Source: Schlegelella aquatica
Lineage (GTDB): Bacteria; Pseudomonadota; Gammaproteobacteria; Burkholderiales; Burkholderiaceae_C
DNA length: 64,000 nucleotides
NCBI RefSeq assembly: GCF_026013905.1
Contig: NZ_CP110257.1
Coordinates: forward strand, 3,023,501 to 3,087,500
Direction of reading: 5' to 3'
The translations under genes were made by a program, and so were the position numbers. Below the pieces are notes generated by a model that was given only the letters and a program-made list of their open reading frames with translations, was not told where the DNA came from and made no database searches. Positions 1 through 8,500 of the stretch are shown piece by piece (position 1 is the stretch's first letter; each line of letters starts with the position of its first letter).

Positions 1-161
1 TCTTCTCGGCGTTCGCTGCCACGAAGGCAGCTCAGAAAATTGAGCAGAGCGGCCTATGGCCACAACGCGCACGCCACACACAGCGTTCGCTGCCGCATCG
101 CCCATAACCCTGTCTGCATTGGCCTGGCATCATTCCTCAACCGCACCCCTCGGGAGTGGTC

Positions 162-194
162 ATGCCTTGGAGATGCCTCCCCTTACTGGCCTTG
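162..194 (+). pseudogene. 5' fragment of yceI (signal peptide), cut off by an IS element
   Basis: An ATG at 162, preceded by a GGGAG ribosome-binding site, opens a frame reading MPWRCLPLLAL up to the IS junction at 194/195. Removing the IS and one copy of its 4-bp target duplication joins this frame exactly, without a shift, to the YceI frame at 1497. The restored N-terminus is a textbook Sec signal peptide: a basic start, a Leu-rich core and an ALA-type end at TARA before Glu-Pro. The fragment itself encodes only the first 11 residues. Read directly from sequence; loss of function is inferred. Confidence 0.85.
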
Positions 195-1495
195 GGGCAC
201 TTCTCGAAACCTCCCTCCCCCTTGCAGCCCGTGAGCCGGCATGATGTCGCCCATGATCACCCCGCGCATCAAGCCCTCGTCTTTGTGGCGTCACCAGCCT
301 GGCGCTGACCTGTTCGTGCAGGACCAGCGCCAAGCCAAGCTCGGCGGCTTCATCGCCAACCTGGCAGCAATGGACGAACTGATCGACTTCGCGGCCATTG
401 CCGCCCGGGTCGACACCGCCTGCCCTCGCGCTGACCGTAGCAAAGGCGGGCGCCCGCCGTACCCCACCGAGGTGATGGTGCGGCTGCTGTTCATCCAGTC
501 GCTGTACAACCTCAGCGACGAGGACTGCGAGTACCAGGTGCTGGACCGCATGAGCTTCCAGCACTTCTGCCGCCTGGACGGAGCACTGCACATCCCCGAT
601 GCGCGCACGCTGTGGAGTTTCAAGCAGCGCTTGGCCCAAGGCGGTCTGGGCGGCCGCGCTATCTTCGAGGCGGTGAGCCTGCAGTTGCAGCAGCACGGCT
701 ACATCCCGCGCGGCGGGCAGATCGTGGATGCCAGCATCGTGCAGGCACCGCTCACCCAGGCGAACAAGGACGAGCGCGAAGCGCTCAACGAAGGCCGCAG
801 GCCCGAGGGCTGGAATGCCAAGCGGCTGCAGCACACCGACCGCGACGCGCGCTGGACCAAGAAGCACGGCAAGAGCTTCTACGGCTACAAGGTGCACGCC
901 AACGCGGACGCGCGCTACAAGCTGATCCGCCGGGCGAAGGTCACGCCGGCCAACGCCGACGACGGCCAGACGCTCAAGGAGGTGCTGGACCGCGCCAACA
1001 CCGGCGCGCGGCTGCTGGCCGACCGAGGCTACGACGCGCAGACCAACCGCCAGTTGCTGCAGGCCCACGGGCTGCGCGACGGCATCGCGCGGCGTGCCAA
1101 GCCCGGGCAGGAGCGGCGCGTGCGACTGGACGCGCGCAACAAGGCGATCAACCGCGTCCGCGCCAGAGGCGAACATGTGTTCGCCGGCCTCGAGCAGTTG
1201 GGCGGCAAGTGCGTGCGGGCGATGACGCTGGCGAGAAACGAACTGGCGATCCTGCTGAAGTGCGCGGCGTACAACGCCAAGCGGCTGGTCTGGCTGGTGC
1301 GCCATGACCCGTGCGGGTGTGCGCGATGAAGGGAGAGGTGCGCCCGCAGAGCCTGCAAACGCAGTTTTGCAGGGCCTCGGGCGCCCGCCAAGGCTGCGAT
1401 GACGGGGCCTGAGCGGCACCGAGAACCCCGAACTGAACGACGCGAGCGCCCTCATGCCGGTTCAGCCTTCGGAAATGGGGTTATGCGAAGTGCCC
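195..1495 (+). mobile_element. IS5-family-like insertion sequence, about 1.3 kb
   Basis: The ends are imperfect inverted repeats: left GGGCACTTCTCGAAACC from 195 and right, on the minus strand from 1495, GGGCACTTCGCATAACC. The element is flanked by a 4-bp direct repeat CTTG (191-194 and 1496-1499). It carries a single transposase gene. An intact duplication and matching ends suggest a recent insertion. The 4-bp duplication and one-ORF layout fit the IS5 family; the exact subgroup cannot be set by eye. It sits inside the signal-peptide codons of a yceI gene. Confidence 0.85.
241..1329 (+). CDS. IS5 family transposase
   Basis: This 362-residue transposase moves the surrounding element. The N-terminal part (about residues 45-125) is the DUF772-type helical DNA-binding region, with the motif GRPPYPTEVMVRLLF and the phrase LYNLSDEDCEYQVLDR. 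The DDE catalytic core follows: DASIVQAPL carries the first Asp, LLADRGYDA the second, and the C-terminal R-x-x-x-E-H-V-F region the Glu. Two ATG codons overlap at the start (241 and 244). It is full length with no frameshift, so probably active. Most antisense reading frames here are high-GC shadows of this gene. Confidence 0.93.
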   Translation: MMSPMITPRIKPSSLWRHQPGADLFVQDQRQAKLGGFIANLAAMDELIDFAAIAARVDTACPRADRSKGGRPPYPTEVMVRLLFIQSLYNLSDEDCEYQVLDRMSFQHFCRLDGALHIPDARTLWSFKQRLAQGGLGGRAIFEAVSLQLQQHGYIPRGGQIVDASIVQAPLTQANKDEREALNEGRRPEGWNAKRLQHTDRDARWTKKHGKSFYGYKVHANADARYKLIRRAKVTPANADDGQTLKEVLDRANTGARLLADRGYDAQTNRQLLQAHGLRDGIARRAKPGQERRVRLDARNKAINRVRARGEHVFAGLEQLGGKCVRAMTLARNELAILLKCAAYNAKRLVWLVRHDPCGCAR

Positions 1496-1496
1496 C

Positions 1497-2042
1497 TTGG
1501 GGTTCTCTTTGCTCGGGACCGCTCGCGCGGAGCCGGTGCGCTATCGGCTCGATCCGACCCACACGAGTGTGACGTGGGAGGTGCTGCACTTCGGCACCTC
1601 GACGCTGCGCGGTCGGTTTGCGTCCCTCGGCGGAGACGTGGAGATCGACCGGGCTGCGCGGCGCGGGCGGGTGGCCGTGGAGATCGATGTGCGAACGTTG
1701 CACACGGGTGTGCCGGTTTTCGACGCTCGCTTGCGCGAACGCGATCTGTTTGCGACGGCCGATCACCCCGCCGCGTGGTTCGTTGCGGAGCGGCTGGAGT
1801 TCGATGCCGCAGGCCAGCTGCAGACGGTGACGGGCGAACTCACCCTCAAGGGCCGCTCCATCGGGCTCACGCTCCGGGCCGTGCGCTTCGGGTGCTACAC
1901 CAACCCTTTGTGGCGCAAAGAGGTGTGCGGCGGCGACTTCGAGGGGCGCATGCGGCGCAGCGATGTGGGCATGGACGTGGCCCTGCCTTTCGTGGCCGAC
2001 GAAGTGGTCTTGCGCGTGCAGGCCGAAGGGGTGCGGCAATAG
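1497..2042 (+). CDS. YceI family protein, 5'-truncated by IS insertion
   Basis: YceI proteins are periplasmic eight-stranded lipocalin-like barrels that bind polyprenyl-type lipids. The domain is intact here: YRLDPTHTSVTWEVLHFG near the start, then EVDV-like strands, FDARLRERDLF, LTLKGRSIGLTL and a final DEVVLRVQAEG. Only a TTG at 1497 is available as a start, it has no good ribosome-binding site, and the remaining leader (GFSLLGTARA) is too short for export. The original start lies at 162 beyond the IS. The product, if made, should stay in the cytoplasm; I treat the locus as an IS-inactivated gene with a complete mature domain. Confidence 0.85.
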   Translation: MGFSLLGTARAEPVRYRLDPTHTSVTWEVLHFGTSTLRGRFASLGGDVEIDRAARRGRVAVEIDVRTLHTGVPVFDARLRERDLFATADHPAAWFVAERLEFDAAGQLQTVTGELTLKGRSIGLTLRAVRFGCYTNPLWRKEVCGGDFEGRMRRSDVGMDVALPFVADEVVLRVQAEGVRQ

Positions 2043-2046
2043 GGCC

Positions 2047-2748
2047 TCAGGGCTGCCGCATCGAGTGCCGCAGGGCCGACTTGGCGATGCACCACTGCGC
2101 CGCCCAGTACGTGCCCAACACCCACACGTCGCGCCACGGCAGCGGGTGGGTGAAGCGGTCGATGGCCAGCAGGCTGTCGGAGGCCACGAAGAGCGCCCCG
2201 CCCACAGCGGCCCAGGCTGCCGGGCGCAGCGCCGGGGTGGGGCGCGCCACCCAGGCCCATACGGCGGCTTGAGCGGCCATCGCCACCAGGCACATCACAT
2301 AGGCCATCACTGCCACGCGCAAGGGGCCGGGCACGCCGGCCCACAGATGGGTGAGGACGCCGGCCGCCACGAGGCCGTAGAAGACGAACGGCTCCCACCG
2401 CGCCAGCAGCCGCACGTGGCGGGTGAAGGCGACGATGTAGGCCAGATGCGCCACGAGAAAGCACACCAGCCCGACGGTGAACCCTTCGCGCCACAGGAGC
2501 GCGGTGTCTCCGGCCAGCGAGAAGACGAGCCCCGTCAACACCCATCGGCGCAACGCGCGGTCGGGGCCTTCGTGGCGCGCGAGGTGCGCGATGAGCAGCG
2601 CCGTCGTGAGCGGCTTGAGCACCCAGAACCATGCACCGGGAAGCCAATCACTGGCCGCAGCGATGGCTGCCAAGGCACTGAGGGCGTACAGCGCGCCCAG
2701 CCAGCGAAGCGGCCGTGGCGCCGACGTGAGGGAAGCGGACGTGTCCAT
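2047..2748 (-). CDS. YhhN-family lysoplasmalogenase
   Basis: A 233-residue integral membrane protein of the YhhN/TMEM86 family, whose characterised members hydrolyse the vinyl-ether bond of lysoplasmalogens. It has about eight hydrophobic segments. Family motifs visible are KPLTT near residue 45, FSLAGDTALL near 77, FVASDSLLAIDRF near 190 and YWAAQWCI near the C-terminus; the conserved Asp residues in the second and third motifs form the proposed active site. It is convergent with the disrupted yceI (4 bp apart) and lies downstream of rep. Substrate in this organism is unknown. Confidence 0.85.
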   Translation of the reverse strand: MDTSASLTSAPRPLRWLGALYALSALAAIAAASDWLPGAWFWVLKPLTTALLIAHLARHEGPDRALRRWVLTGLVFSLAGDTALLWREGFTVGLVCFLVAHLAYIVAFTRHVRLLARWEPFVFYGLVAAGVLTHLWAGVPGPLRVAVMAYVMCLVAMAAQAAVWAWVARPTPALRPAAWAAVGGALFVASDSLLAIDRFTHPLPWRDVWVLGTYWAAQWCIAKSALRHSMRQP

Positions 2749-2811
2749 GCCGGCGGAGTCTGCCGTCCGGGGTACGCGCCGTCACCTGGGGTTTCTCTCG
2801 GCGTGCGGGGC

Positions 2812-4872
2812 TCACCCCTCGGCCGGCGCCTTGGCCGCCGCGCGTGCGGCAAGTTCGGCGCGCAGCGCTTTGAGCTTTTCGCGCGGGTCCTCCTTGCCGG
2901 AGGCCTCGTGCAAGCGCATCTCGGCGATGAAGCGGCTGGGCAGGCCCTGCACGAACTCGCGGCCCTTCTTGCGGCGGCGCAAGGTGCTCACCGCCAGCGT
3001 GCGCCGCGCGCGGGTGATGCCCACGTACATGAGGCGCCGCTCCTCCTCCAGGCGCTGCGGCGTCATCTCCTCGTCCTCGCCCTTGAAAGGCAGCAGCCCC
3101 TCGTTGACGCCCACGAGGATCACGTGCGGCCACTCCAGCCCCTTGGAGGCGTGCAAGGTGGACAGCGTCACCACGTTGGTGTCGCCGCCGCGCTCGGCCA
3201 GGCTCAGGATGACGGAGATGGTCTGCGCGACTTCGAGGATGGTCTTCTTCTCGGTCTCGGTGGTGAGCCCGCCTTCGTTGTCGATCTCGCCGCCGCAACG
3301 TCGCGCCACCCAGTCGATGAAGTCGAGCACGTTCTGCCAGCGGCTGGCCGCGAGCTTCTCGTTGTCCTCGCCGTCGTACAGATGCTGCTCGTAGCCGATC
3401 TCCTTGAGCCACTCGAGCAGTGCGGGCTTGGCATCTTCGGCCCCCGCGGTGTGGCGAAAGCGGTACTCGAGATCGTTCACATAGCGGCCGAACTCATGCA
3501 GCGAGCCGATCGCTCTGGCGCTCACCGCACTGGCCAGCGAATCGGCGAACAGCGCCTCGAAGAGGCTCACCTTCCACTTCGACGCGAACTCGCCGAGCTG
3601 CGCGAGCGTCTGGTGGCCGATGCCCCGCTTGGGCGTCGTCACCGCGCGCAGGAAGGCCGGGTCGTCGTCGTTGTTCACCAACAGGCGCAGCCAGGCGCAC
3701 AGGTCCTTGATCTCGGCGCGGTCGAAGAAGCTCTGCCCACCCGACACCTTGTACGGGATGTTGGCCTTGCGCAGGGCCTGCTCGAACACGCGCGCCTGGT
3801 GGTTGGCGCGGTACAGGATGGCGAAGTCGCTCCACTCCACCTGGCCGCCATACATGCCGGCGTTGCCGCGGATCGCCTGGATGCGCGCCACCGCCCGCTC
3901 GGCTTCGTGTTCCTCGTTGTCGCACTCCAGCACCCGCACCGGCTCGCCGTCGCCGAACTCGCTCCACAGCTTCTTTTGAAACAGCTTGGGGTTGGCCGCG
4001 ATGACGTTGTTGGCCGCGCGCAGGATGTGGCCGGTGGAGCGGTAGTTCTGCTCCAGCGCAATGACCTTGAGCTGCGGAAAGTCCTGCGGCAAGCGCTTGA
4101 GGTTCTCGATGGTCGCCCCCCGCCAGCCGTAGATGGACTGGTCGTCGTCGCCCACCGCGGTGAACATCGCGCGCTCGCCCACCAGCGCCTTGAGCAGTTC
4201 GTACTGCACGGCGTTGGTGTCCTGGTATTCGTCGACCAGCACATAGCGCAGCGTGCCCTGCCACTTGGTGCGGGCCTCGGGGTCGCGTTCGAGCATCTTG
4301 AGCGGCAGGCCGATCAGGTCGTCGAAGTCCACCGCCTGGTAGGCCGCGAGCCGCTCCTGGTAGAGCCTCATCACGCGTGCGGCGATGCGCCGCTCGTCGT
4401 CCTCGGCCTGGGCCTCGGCCTGGTCCGCGTCGAGGCCCTGGTTCTTCCACAGGCTGATCGCCCATTGCCAGCGCCTGGCCTGCGCCGCGTCGGTCGTGCC
4501 GCCTGCATCACGCAGGATGGAGAGCACGTCGTCGCTGTCGAGGATGGAGAACTGCGATTTGAGCCCCACGCGCTCGCCGTCCTCGCGCAGCATGCGCACC
4601 CCCAGCGAGTGGAAGGTGCTGATCGCCAGGGGCTTGGCCGCGCGGGGGCCGACGAGGTCGCGGGCGCGCTCGCGCATTTCCTCGGCGGCCTTGTTCGTGA
4701 AGGTGATGGCCGCGATGTGCTGGGGCTCGTAGCCGGCCTGCAACAGCCGCGCGATCTTGTGCGTGATGACTCGCGTCTTGCCCGAGCCGGCGCCGGCCAG
4801 CACGAGGCAAGGCCCTTGCAGGTAGTGAACGGCTTCGAGCTGAGCGGGGTTGAGGGTGGCAGGAGTGGACAC
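2812..4872 (-). CDS. rep: ATP-dependent DNA helicase Rep (UvrD/Rep superfamily 1A)
   Basis: A 3'-5' DNA helicase that helps replication forks past bound proteins. All SF1A motifs are present in order: GAGSGKT (I), TFTNKAAEEM (Ia), VDEYQDTN (II), GDDDQSIYGWRGA (III), LEQNYRST (IV), TLHASKGLEW (V) and RRLMYVGITRA (VI). The VDEYQDTN form and the length of 686 residues fit Rep better than UvrD. I chose the GTG at 4872 because the family begins a few residues before LNPAQLEAV; a GTG at 4941 would add 23 poorly conserved residues. It stands alone upstream of the lysoplasmalogenase gene. Confidence 0.93.
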   Translation of the reverse strand: MSTPATLNPAQLEAVHYLQGPCLVLAGAGSGKTRVITHKIARLLQAGYEPQHIAAITFTNKAAEEMRERARDLVGPRAAKPLAISTFHSLGVRMLREDGERVGLKSQFSILDSDDVLSILRDAGGTTDAAQARRWQWAISLWKNQGLDADQAEAQAEDDERRIAARVMRLYQERLAAYQAVDFDDLIGLPLKMLERDPEARTKWQGTLRYVLVDEYQDTNAVQYELLKALVGERAMFTAVGDDDQSIYGWRGATIENLKRLPQDFPQLKVIALEQNYRSTGHILRAANNVIAANPKLFQKKLWSEFGDGEPVRVLECDNEEHEAERAVARIQAIRGNAGMYGGQVEWSDFAILYRANHQARVFEQALRKANIPYKVSGGQSFFDRAEIKDLCAWLRLLVNNDDDPAFLRAVTTPKRGIGHQTLAQLGEFASKWKVSLFEALFADSLASAVSARAIGSLHEFGRYVNDLEYRFRHTAGAEDAKPALLEWLKEIGYEQHLYDGEDNEKLAASRWQNVLDFIDWVARRCGGEIDNEGGLTTETEKKTILEVAQTISVILSLAERGGDTNVVTLSTLHASKGLEWPHVILVGVNEGLLPFKGEDEEMTPQRLEEERRLMYVGITRARRTLAVSTLRRRKKGREFVQGLPSRFIAEMRLHEASGKEDPREKLKALRAELAARAAAKAPAEG

Positions 4873-5111
4873 GTGGGCAGCCAGACGGGACGACAAAGAC
4901 CGTCGGGCCAGCCGACGGTCGTGCGAGAGACGGTCGGCCACGCCCGAAAGCCCGGGCGGCCGGCGAGCGCGCCATGATAGCCAACCGCTCGGGGGCCCCG
5001 GCGTGCAGAGTCGGCGAAGGGTCCCTCCGGCGTGCCTGCCGGGCGCCCGTCGGATGCTTTCAGCGCCCGTTCAGCCGGATGCGCGCAGCGGCTTGCGATA
5101 CTCCCGCGCGC

Positions 5112-6071
5112 ATGCAAGCGATTTTCCAGGTCACCTTGCCCTTCTTCGCGCTGGTGCTGTGCGGCTACCTCGCCGCCCAGCGCCGGGTGCTGCCCGAGGC
5201 CGCCATCCCCGGCCTGAACGCCTACGTGCTCTTCTTCGCGCTGCCGTGCATGCTGTTTCGCTTCGGCGCGAGCACCCCGATCGGGCAGCTCTTCAATCCC
5301 GTGTGGCTCGCGTTGTGGATCGGCGCGGCGCTGTTGGTCGTGTTCGTCACCACCACCCACAGCCTGGCCTCGGGCCTGGGGCTCAAGGATTCGGCCTTCG
5401 GTGCGCTGATCGCGGCCTTCCCGAACACCGGCTTCATGGGCGTGCCCCTGCTGGTGGCGCTGGCGGGCGACCGCGCCGCGGGGCCCGTGATCATGACGGT
5501 GCTGGCCGACCTCTTCTTCACCAGTTCGCTGTGCCTGGCGCTGGCACAAAGCGAGGGCGCCGGCCACTGGCGCGAGGGCCTCGACAAGGCGCTGCGCGGG
5601 GCGCTCAGCAACCCACTGCCCTGGTCCATCGCCCTGGGCGCGCTGGTGTCCGTCACGCAGTGGACGCTGCCGCAGCCCGTGATGCAGATCGTCAAGTTGC
5701 TGGGCGACTCGGCCACGCCGGTGGCACTCTTCACCATCGGGGCCGTGCTCTGGCGCTCCAACCAGGCGGCGCACACCCGCACCCCGGCGCGCGACATCGT
5801 GCCGGTGGTGTTGGTCAAGTTGCTCGTCCACCCGGCCCTGGTCCTCGCACTGGGGCTGATGTTCGTGCAGGCGGGCCTGCCGTTGGAGAGCTTCGCGCTG
5901 GGCATCCTGGTGCTGGCCGCGGCGCTGCCCTCGGCGAGCAACGTCTCGCTGCTGGCCGAACGCTACGGCGCCGACAACGGGCGCATCGCGCGCATCATCC
6001 TGTGGACGACCGCCCTGGCGTTCCTCAGCTTCTCGTTCGCGGTGCGGCTGTTCGGCGTCGAGCGGGGGTGA
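5112..6071 (+). CDS. AEC family transporter
   Basis: A 319-residue inner-membrane protein of the auxin efflux carrier family, whose bacterial members export or exchange organic acids such as malate. About ten hydrophobic segments are visible, with the repeat boundary near residue 165. Characteristic motifs are LNAYVLFFALPCMLF near 36, FPNTGFMGVPLL near 113 and LAAALPSASNVSLLAERYG near 275, the last matching the family's second broken helix. The ATG at 5112 starts directly on the first helix; an upstream ATG at 4974 would add 46 non-hydrophobic, Arg-rich residues. Substrate cannot be told from sequence. It is divergent from rep. Confidence 0.88.
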   Translation: MQAIFQVTLPFFALVLCGYLAAQRRVLPEAAIPGLNAYVLFFALPCMLFRFGASTPIGQLFNPVWLALWIGAALLVVFVTTTHSLASGLGLKDSAFGALIAAFPNTGFMGVPLLVALAGDRAAGPVIMTVLADLFFTSSLCLALAQSEGAGHWREGLDKALRGALSNPLPWSIALGALVSVTQWTLPQPVMQIVKLLGDSATPVALFTIGAVLWRSNQAAHTRTPARDIVPVVLVKLLVHPALVLALGLMFVQAGLPLESFALGILVLAAALPSASNVSLLAERYGADNGRIARIILWTTALAFLSFSFAVRLFGVERG

Positions 6072-6120
6072 ACCCCCGCCCCTCCCCGGCGAGCAGGGGA
6101 GCCTCTGTGCAGGCGAGCCC

Positions 6121-8166
6121 TCAGATCGCCAGGGGGTCCACGTCCACGGCCCAGCGCAGCACCCCTTTGTGTTCGGCGCGCAAGGCATGCAGGCCGGGCA
6201 CCCACTGTGCGAGAAAGCGCTGCAGCGCCGGACGCGACTCGCACTCCACCAGCATCTGCGCACGCTCGACGTCCGCCACCCGCGCGATCGCGCTCGGCAC
6301 CGGCGGGTAGAGCGTGACCCCGCCCTTCTCGGGCAGCCGCTCGGCCTGCTCGCTTGCGGCCAGCAACCAGGCTTGCGCGGCCTCCTGCGTACGGGCTTCG
6401 GCGCGCACCAGCGCCAGGTGTGCGTAGGGCGGCAGACCGGCCATCTCCCGCTCCTCCAGCGTACGAGCGGCAAACGCGGCGTAGTCGTGCGCGCGCAGAG
6501 CCTGGTAGAGCGGGTGCGCCGGATGCCAGGTCTGCACGAGCATCTCGCTGCCGGCGCTGTGGGCCGCCTCGCGCCCGGCCCGGCCCGCCGCCTGCATCAG
6601 CAAGGCAAACAGGCGTTCGCCCGCCCGAAAGTCGCTGCTGAAGAGCGCCGCATCAGGGTTGAGGGCCGCCACGAGCGTCACGCGCCGGAAATCATGGCCC
6701 TTGGCGAGCATCTGCGTGCCCACCAGCACGTCCACCTCGCCGGCATGCACGCTGCTGAGCTGGGCTTCCAGCGAGCCCTTGTGCCGGGTGGTGTCGGCAT
6801 CGATGCGCGCGATGCGCGCGCCGGGCAAGGCGGCAGCCAGTTGCTCCTCCAGCCGCTCGGTGCCGCGGCCCAGCGGCTGGATGTCGAGGTTGCCGCAGTC
6901 GGGGCACGCGCGCGGCACGCGCTCGCACGCGCCGCAATGGTGGCAGCGCAGGGTGCGGTCGATGCGGTGGAACACCCGCCACGCGCTGCAGTGCGCGCAC
7001 CCGCTTTTCCAGCCGCAGTCGGGGCAGTGCAGCACCGGCGCGTAGCCGCGGCGGTTGAGCAGCACGAGGGCTTGCTCGCCGCGCTCGAGCCGCGACCCGA
7101 GAGCCGCGAGCAGCGCGGGTGAGAGCGCCGAGGTGCGCGCCACCTCCCGCGGGACGTGGTTCATGTCGATCAACCGCACCGTCGGCAGCGCGGCACCGCC
7201 GATGCGCGTGGGCATCGCCAGGCGCCGGTAGCGGCCCCGCTGCGCGTGGTACCAGGACTCCAGCGACGGGGTGGCCGATCCGAGCACCACGGCCGCCTGC
7301 TCCAGCTTGCCGCGGTAGACCGCCAGGTCGCGTGCCGAGTAGCGCGCGCCTTCCTGGCTCTTGTACGAGGGGTCGTGCTCCTCGTCGACCACGACCAGCC
7401 CCAGCCGGGGCAGCGGCGTCAAGACGGCCATGCGCGTGCCGAGCACGATGTCCGCCCATCCCAGGTGGGCCGCGAGCCAGTGCTTGAGCCGCTGCGCCGG
7501 GGTGAGGCCGCTGTGGAGCGAGACGATGCGCCGGCCCGGAAAGCGCGCCGAGAACCGCTCCTCCAGCTGAGGTGTGAGGTTGATCTCCGGCACCAGCACC
7601 AGCGCCTGACGGCCGGCCGCGAGCGTGCGCGCCACGAGGCGCAGGTACACCTCGGTCTTGCCGCTGCCCGTGCTGCCGTGCAGGAGGCTCACCCCGCCAT
7701 GGTCCACCCCGTCCAGCGCCGCCTGCTGCTCGGGCGTCAGGGGCGGCAACTCGGGCTCACCGCCCTGCGGGACAAGGCTCATCGACTGCGCCCGCCTGAG
7801 CCGCAGGGCGAGCTGCTTGTCGTCGAGCTTGCGCAGCTCAGGCGGGAGGGCCGCCAGCGCCACCTCGCCGAGCCCGCGCTGGTAGTACCCGGCGGCGAAC
7901 TGCACGAGCGCGCGCCAGGCGTCGCTCAGGGGCGGCAGCCCGGCCAGGCCGCTGTGCACGTCGCGCAAGGCGAGGCCGGCGCCTTCCTCGGCCGCCGCCT
8001 CGGGCGCCGCGCCCCAGACGATGCCGCAGACCACGCGGCGGCCGAGCGGCACCTGCACCACGCTGCCCGCGGGCCACGGGTGCGTGGCGCGGTAGGTGAG
8101 CGGGCCGGACAGCGCGCTGTGTTGCGGCGCCTCCACAGCCACATGCACCAGGTACGACTCGCTCAT
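6121..8166 (-). CDS. priA: Primosomal protein N' (replication restart helicase PriA)
   Basis: PriA recognises abandoned forks and reloads the replisome. The 681-residue protein has the N-terminal 3'-DNA-binding domain, the helicase motifs GSTGSGKTEVYL (Walker A) and DEEHDPSYKSQEG (Walker B region), GSATPSLES, the paired zinc-binding cluster (CPDCGW, CAHC, CHHCGAC, CPDCGN) between about residues 395 and 455, then RGTERLEEQL, MLAKGHDF and QAAGRAGR. It is somewhat shorter than the E. coli protein, mostly in the N-terminal domain. It lies 334 bp downstream of hemE on the same strand, with a DnaA-box-like cluster between them. Confidence 0.96.
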   Translation of the reverse strand: MSESYLVHVAVEAPQHSALSGPLTYRATHPWPAGSVVQVPLGRRVVCGIVWGAAPEAAAEEGAGLALRDVHSGLAGLPPLSDAWRALVQFAAGYYQRGLGEVALAALPPELRKLDDKQLALRLRRAQSMSLVPQGGEPELPPLTPEQQAALDGVDHGGVSLLHGSTGSGKTEVYLRLVARTLAAGRQALVLVPEINLTPQLEERFSARFPGRRIVSLHSGLTPAQRLKHWLAAHLGWADIVLGTRMAVLTPLPRLGLVVVDEEHDPSYKSQEGARYSARDLAVYRGKLEQAAVVLGSATPSLESWYHAQRGRYRRLAMPTRIGGAALPTVRLIDMNHVPREVARTSALSPALLAALGSRLERGEQALVLLNRRGYAPVLHCPDCGWKSGCAHCSAWRVFHRIDRTLRCHHCGACERVPRACPDCGNLDIQPLGRGTERLEEQLAAALPGARIARIDADTTRHKGSLEAQLSSVHAGEVDVLVGTQMLAKGHDFRRVTLVAALNPDAALFSSDFRAGERLFALLMQAAGRAGREAAHSAGSEMLVQTWHPAHPLYQALRAHDYAAFAARTLEEREMAGLPPYAHLALVRAEARTQEAAQAWLLAASEQAERLPEKGGVTLYPPVPSAIARVADVERAQMLVECESRPALQRFLAQWVPGLHALRAEHKGVLRWAVDVDPLAI

Positions 8167-8500
8167 TTAGCCCCGTGACTTCTGCCGCCGTCTGAACTTC
8201 CAGGCGTAAGCAGTTGATTCTCTTGCGCTTTTCCAGCTATCCACCAAACCTGTGGAAAACTTTGTGGGCAAGCTGCGCAAACGAGCCCTAAATCCTTGTG
8301 CTGCCTGCCCGGCCGTTGGATTGCCCACCTACGAAGCAACGAGGCAAACCTAGTAAAATCAACGACTTAGCGGTACTTTCGTGCCGGCTCATGTTACAGC
8401 GCAACAATTGCGGTGCAGCAGAGCTGGATCACCCCAATTGGGGATAAGTCAAGCCCCGTTCGTCGGCTTCACGGGTTTGCACCAGTAGGCACACGGTCTT
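8167..8500. other. hemE-priA intergenic region with DnaA-box-like sites
   Basis: This 334-bp gap holds no convincing gene. It contains one perfect match to the DnaA-box consensus TTWTNCACA on the minus strand (TTTTCCACA, 8259-8251) and three looser relatives: TTGCCCACA (8271-8263), TTATCCCCA (8447-8439) and, on the plus strand, CTATCCACC (8237-8245). A perfect 12-bp palindrome CCCCAATTGGGG lies at 8432-8443. It is less G+C rich than its surroundings. It probably also holds the priA promoter, although no clear -35/-10 pair stands out. Confidence 0.45.

Noticed and set aside
1..112. Open frame at the left edge, ending at 112, as the tail of an incoming gene
   Set aside because: Only 37 codons with no recognisable motif; the other two frames are equally open for part of it. 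The segment 1-161 is left unassigned.
1963..4977. 1004-codon open frame on the plus strand
   Set aside because: It is antisense to rep and the YhhN gene; its residues are Arg/Gly/Ala-rich and match no family. A high-G+C shadow.
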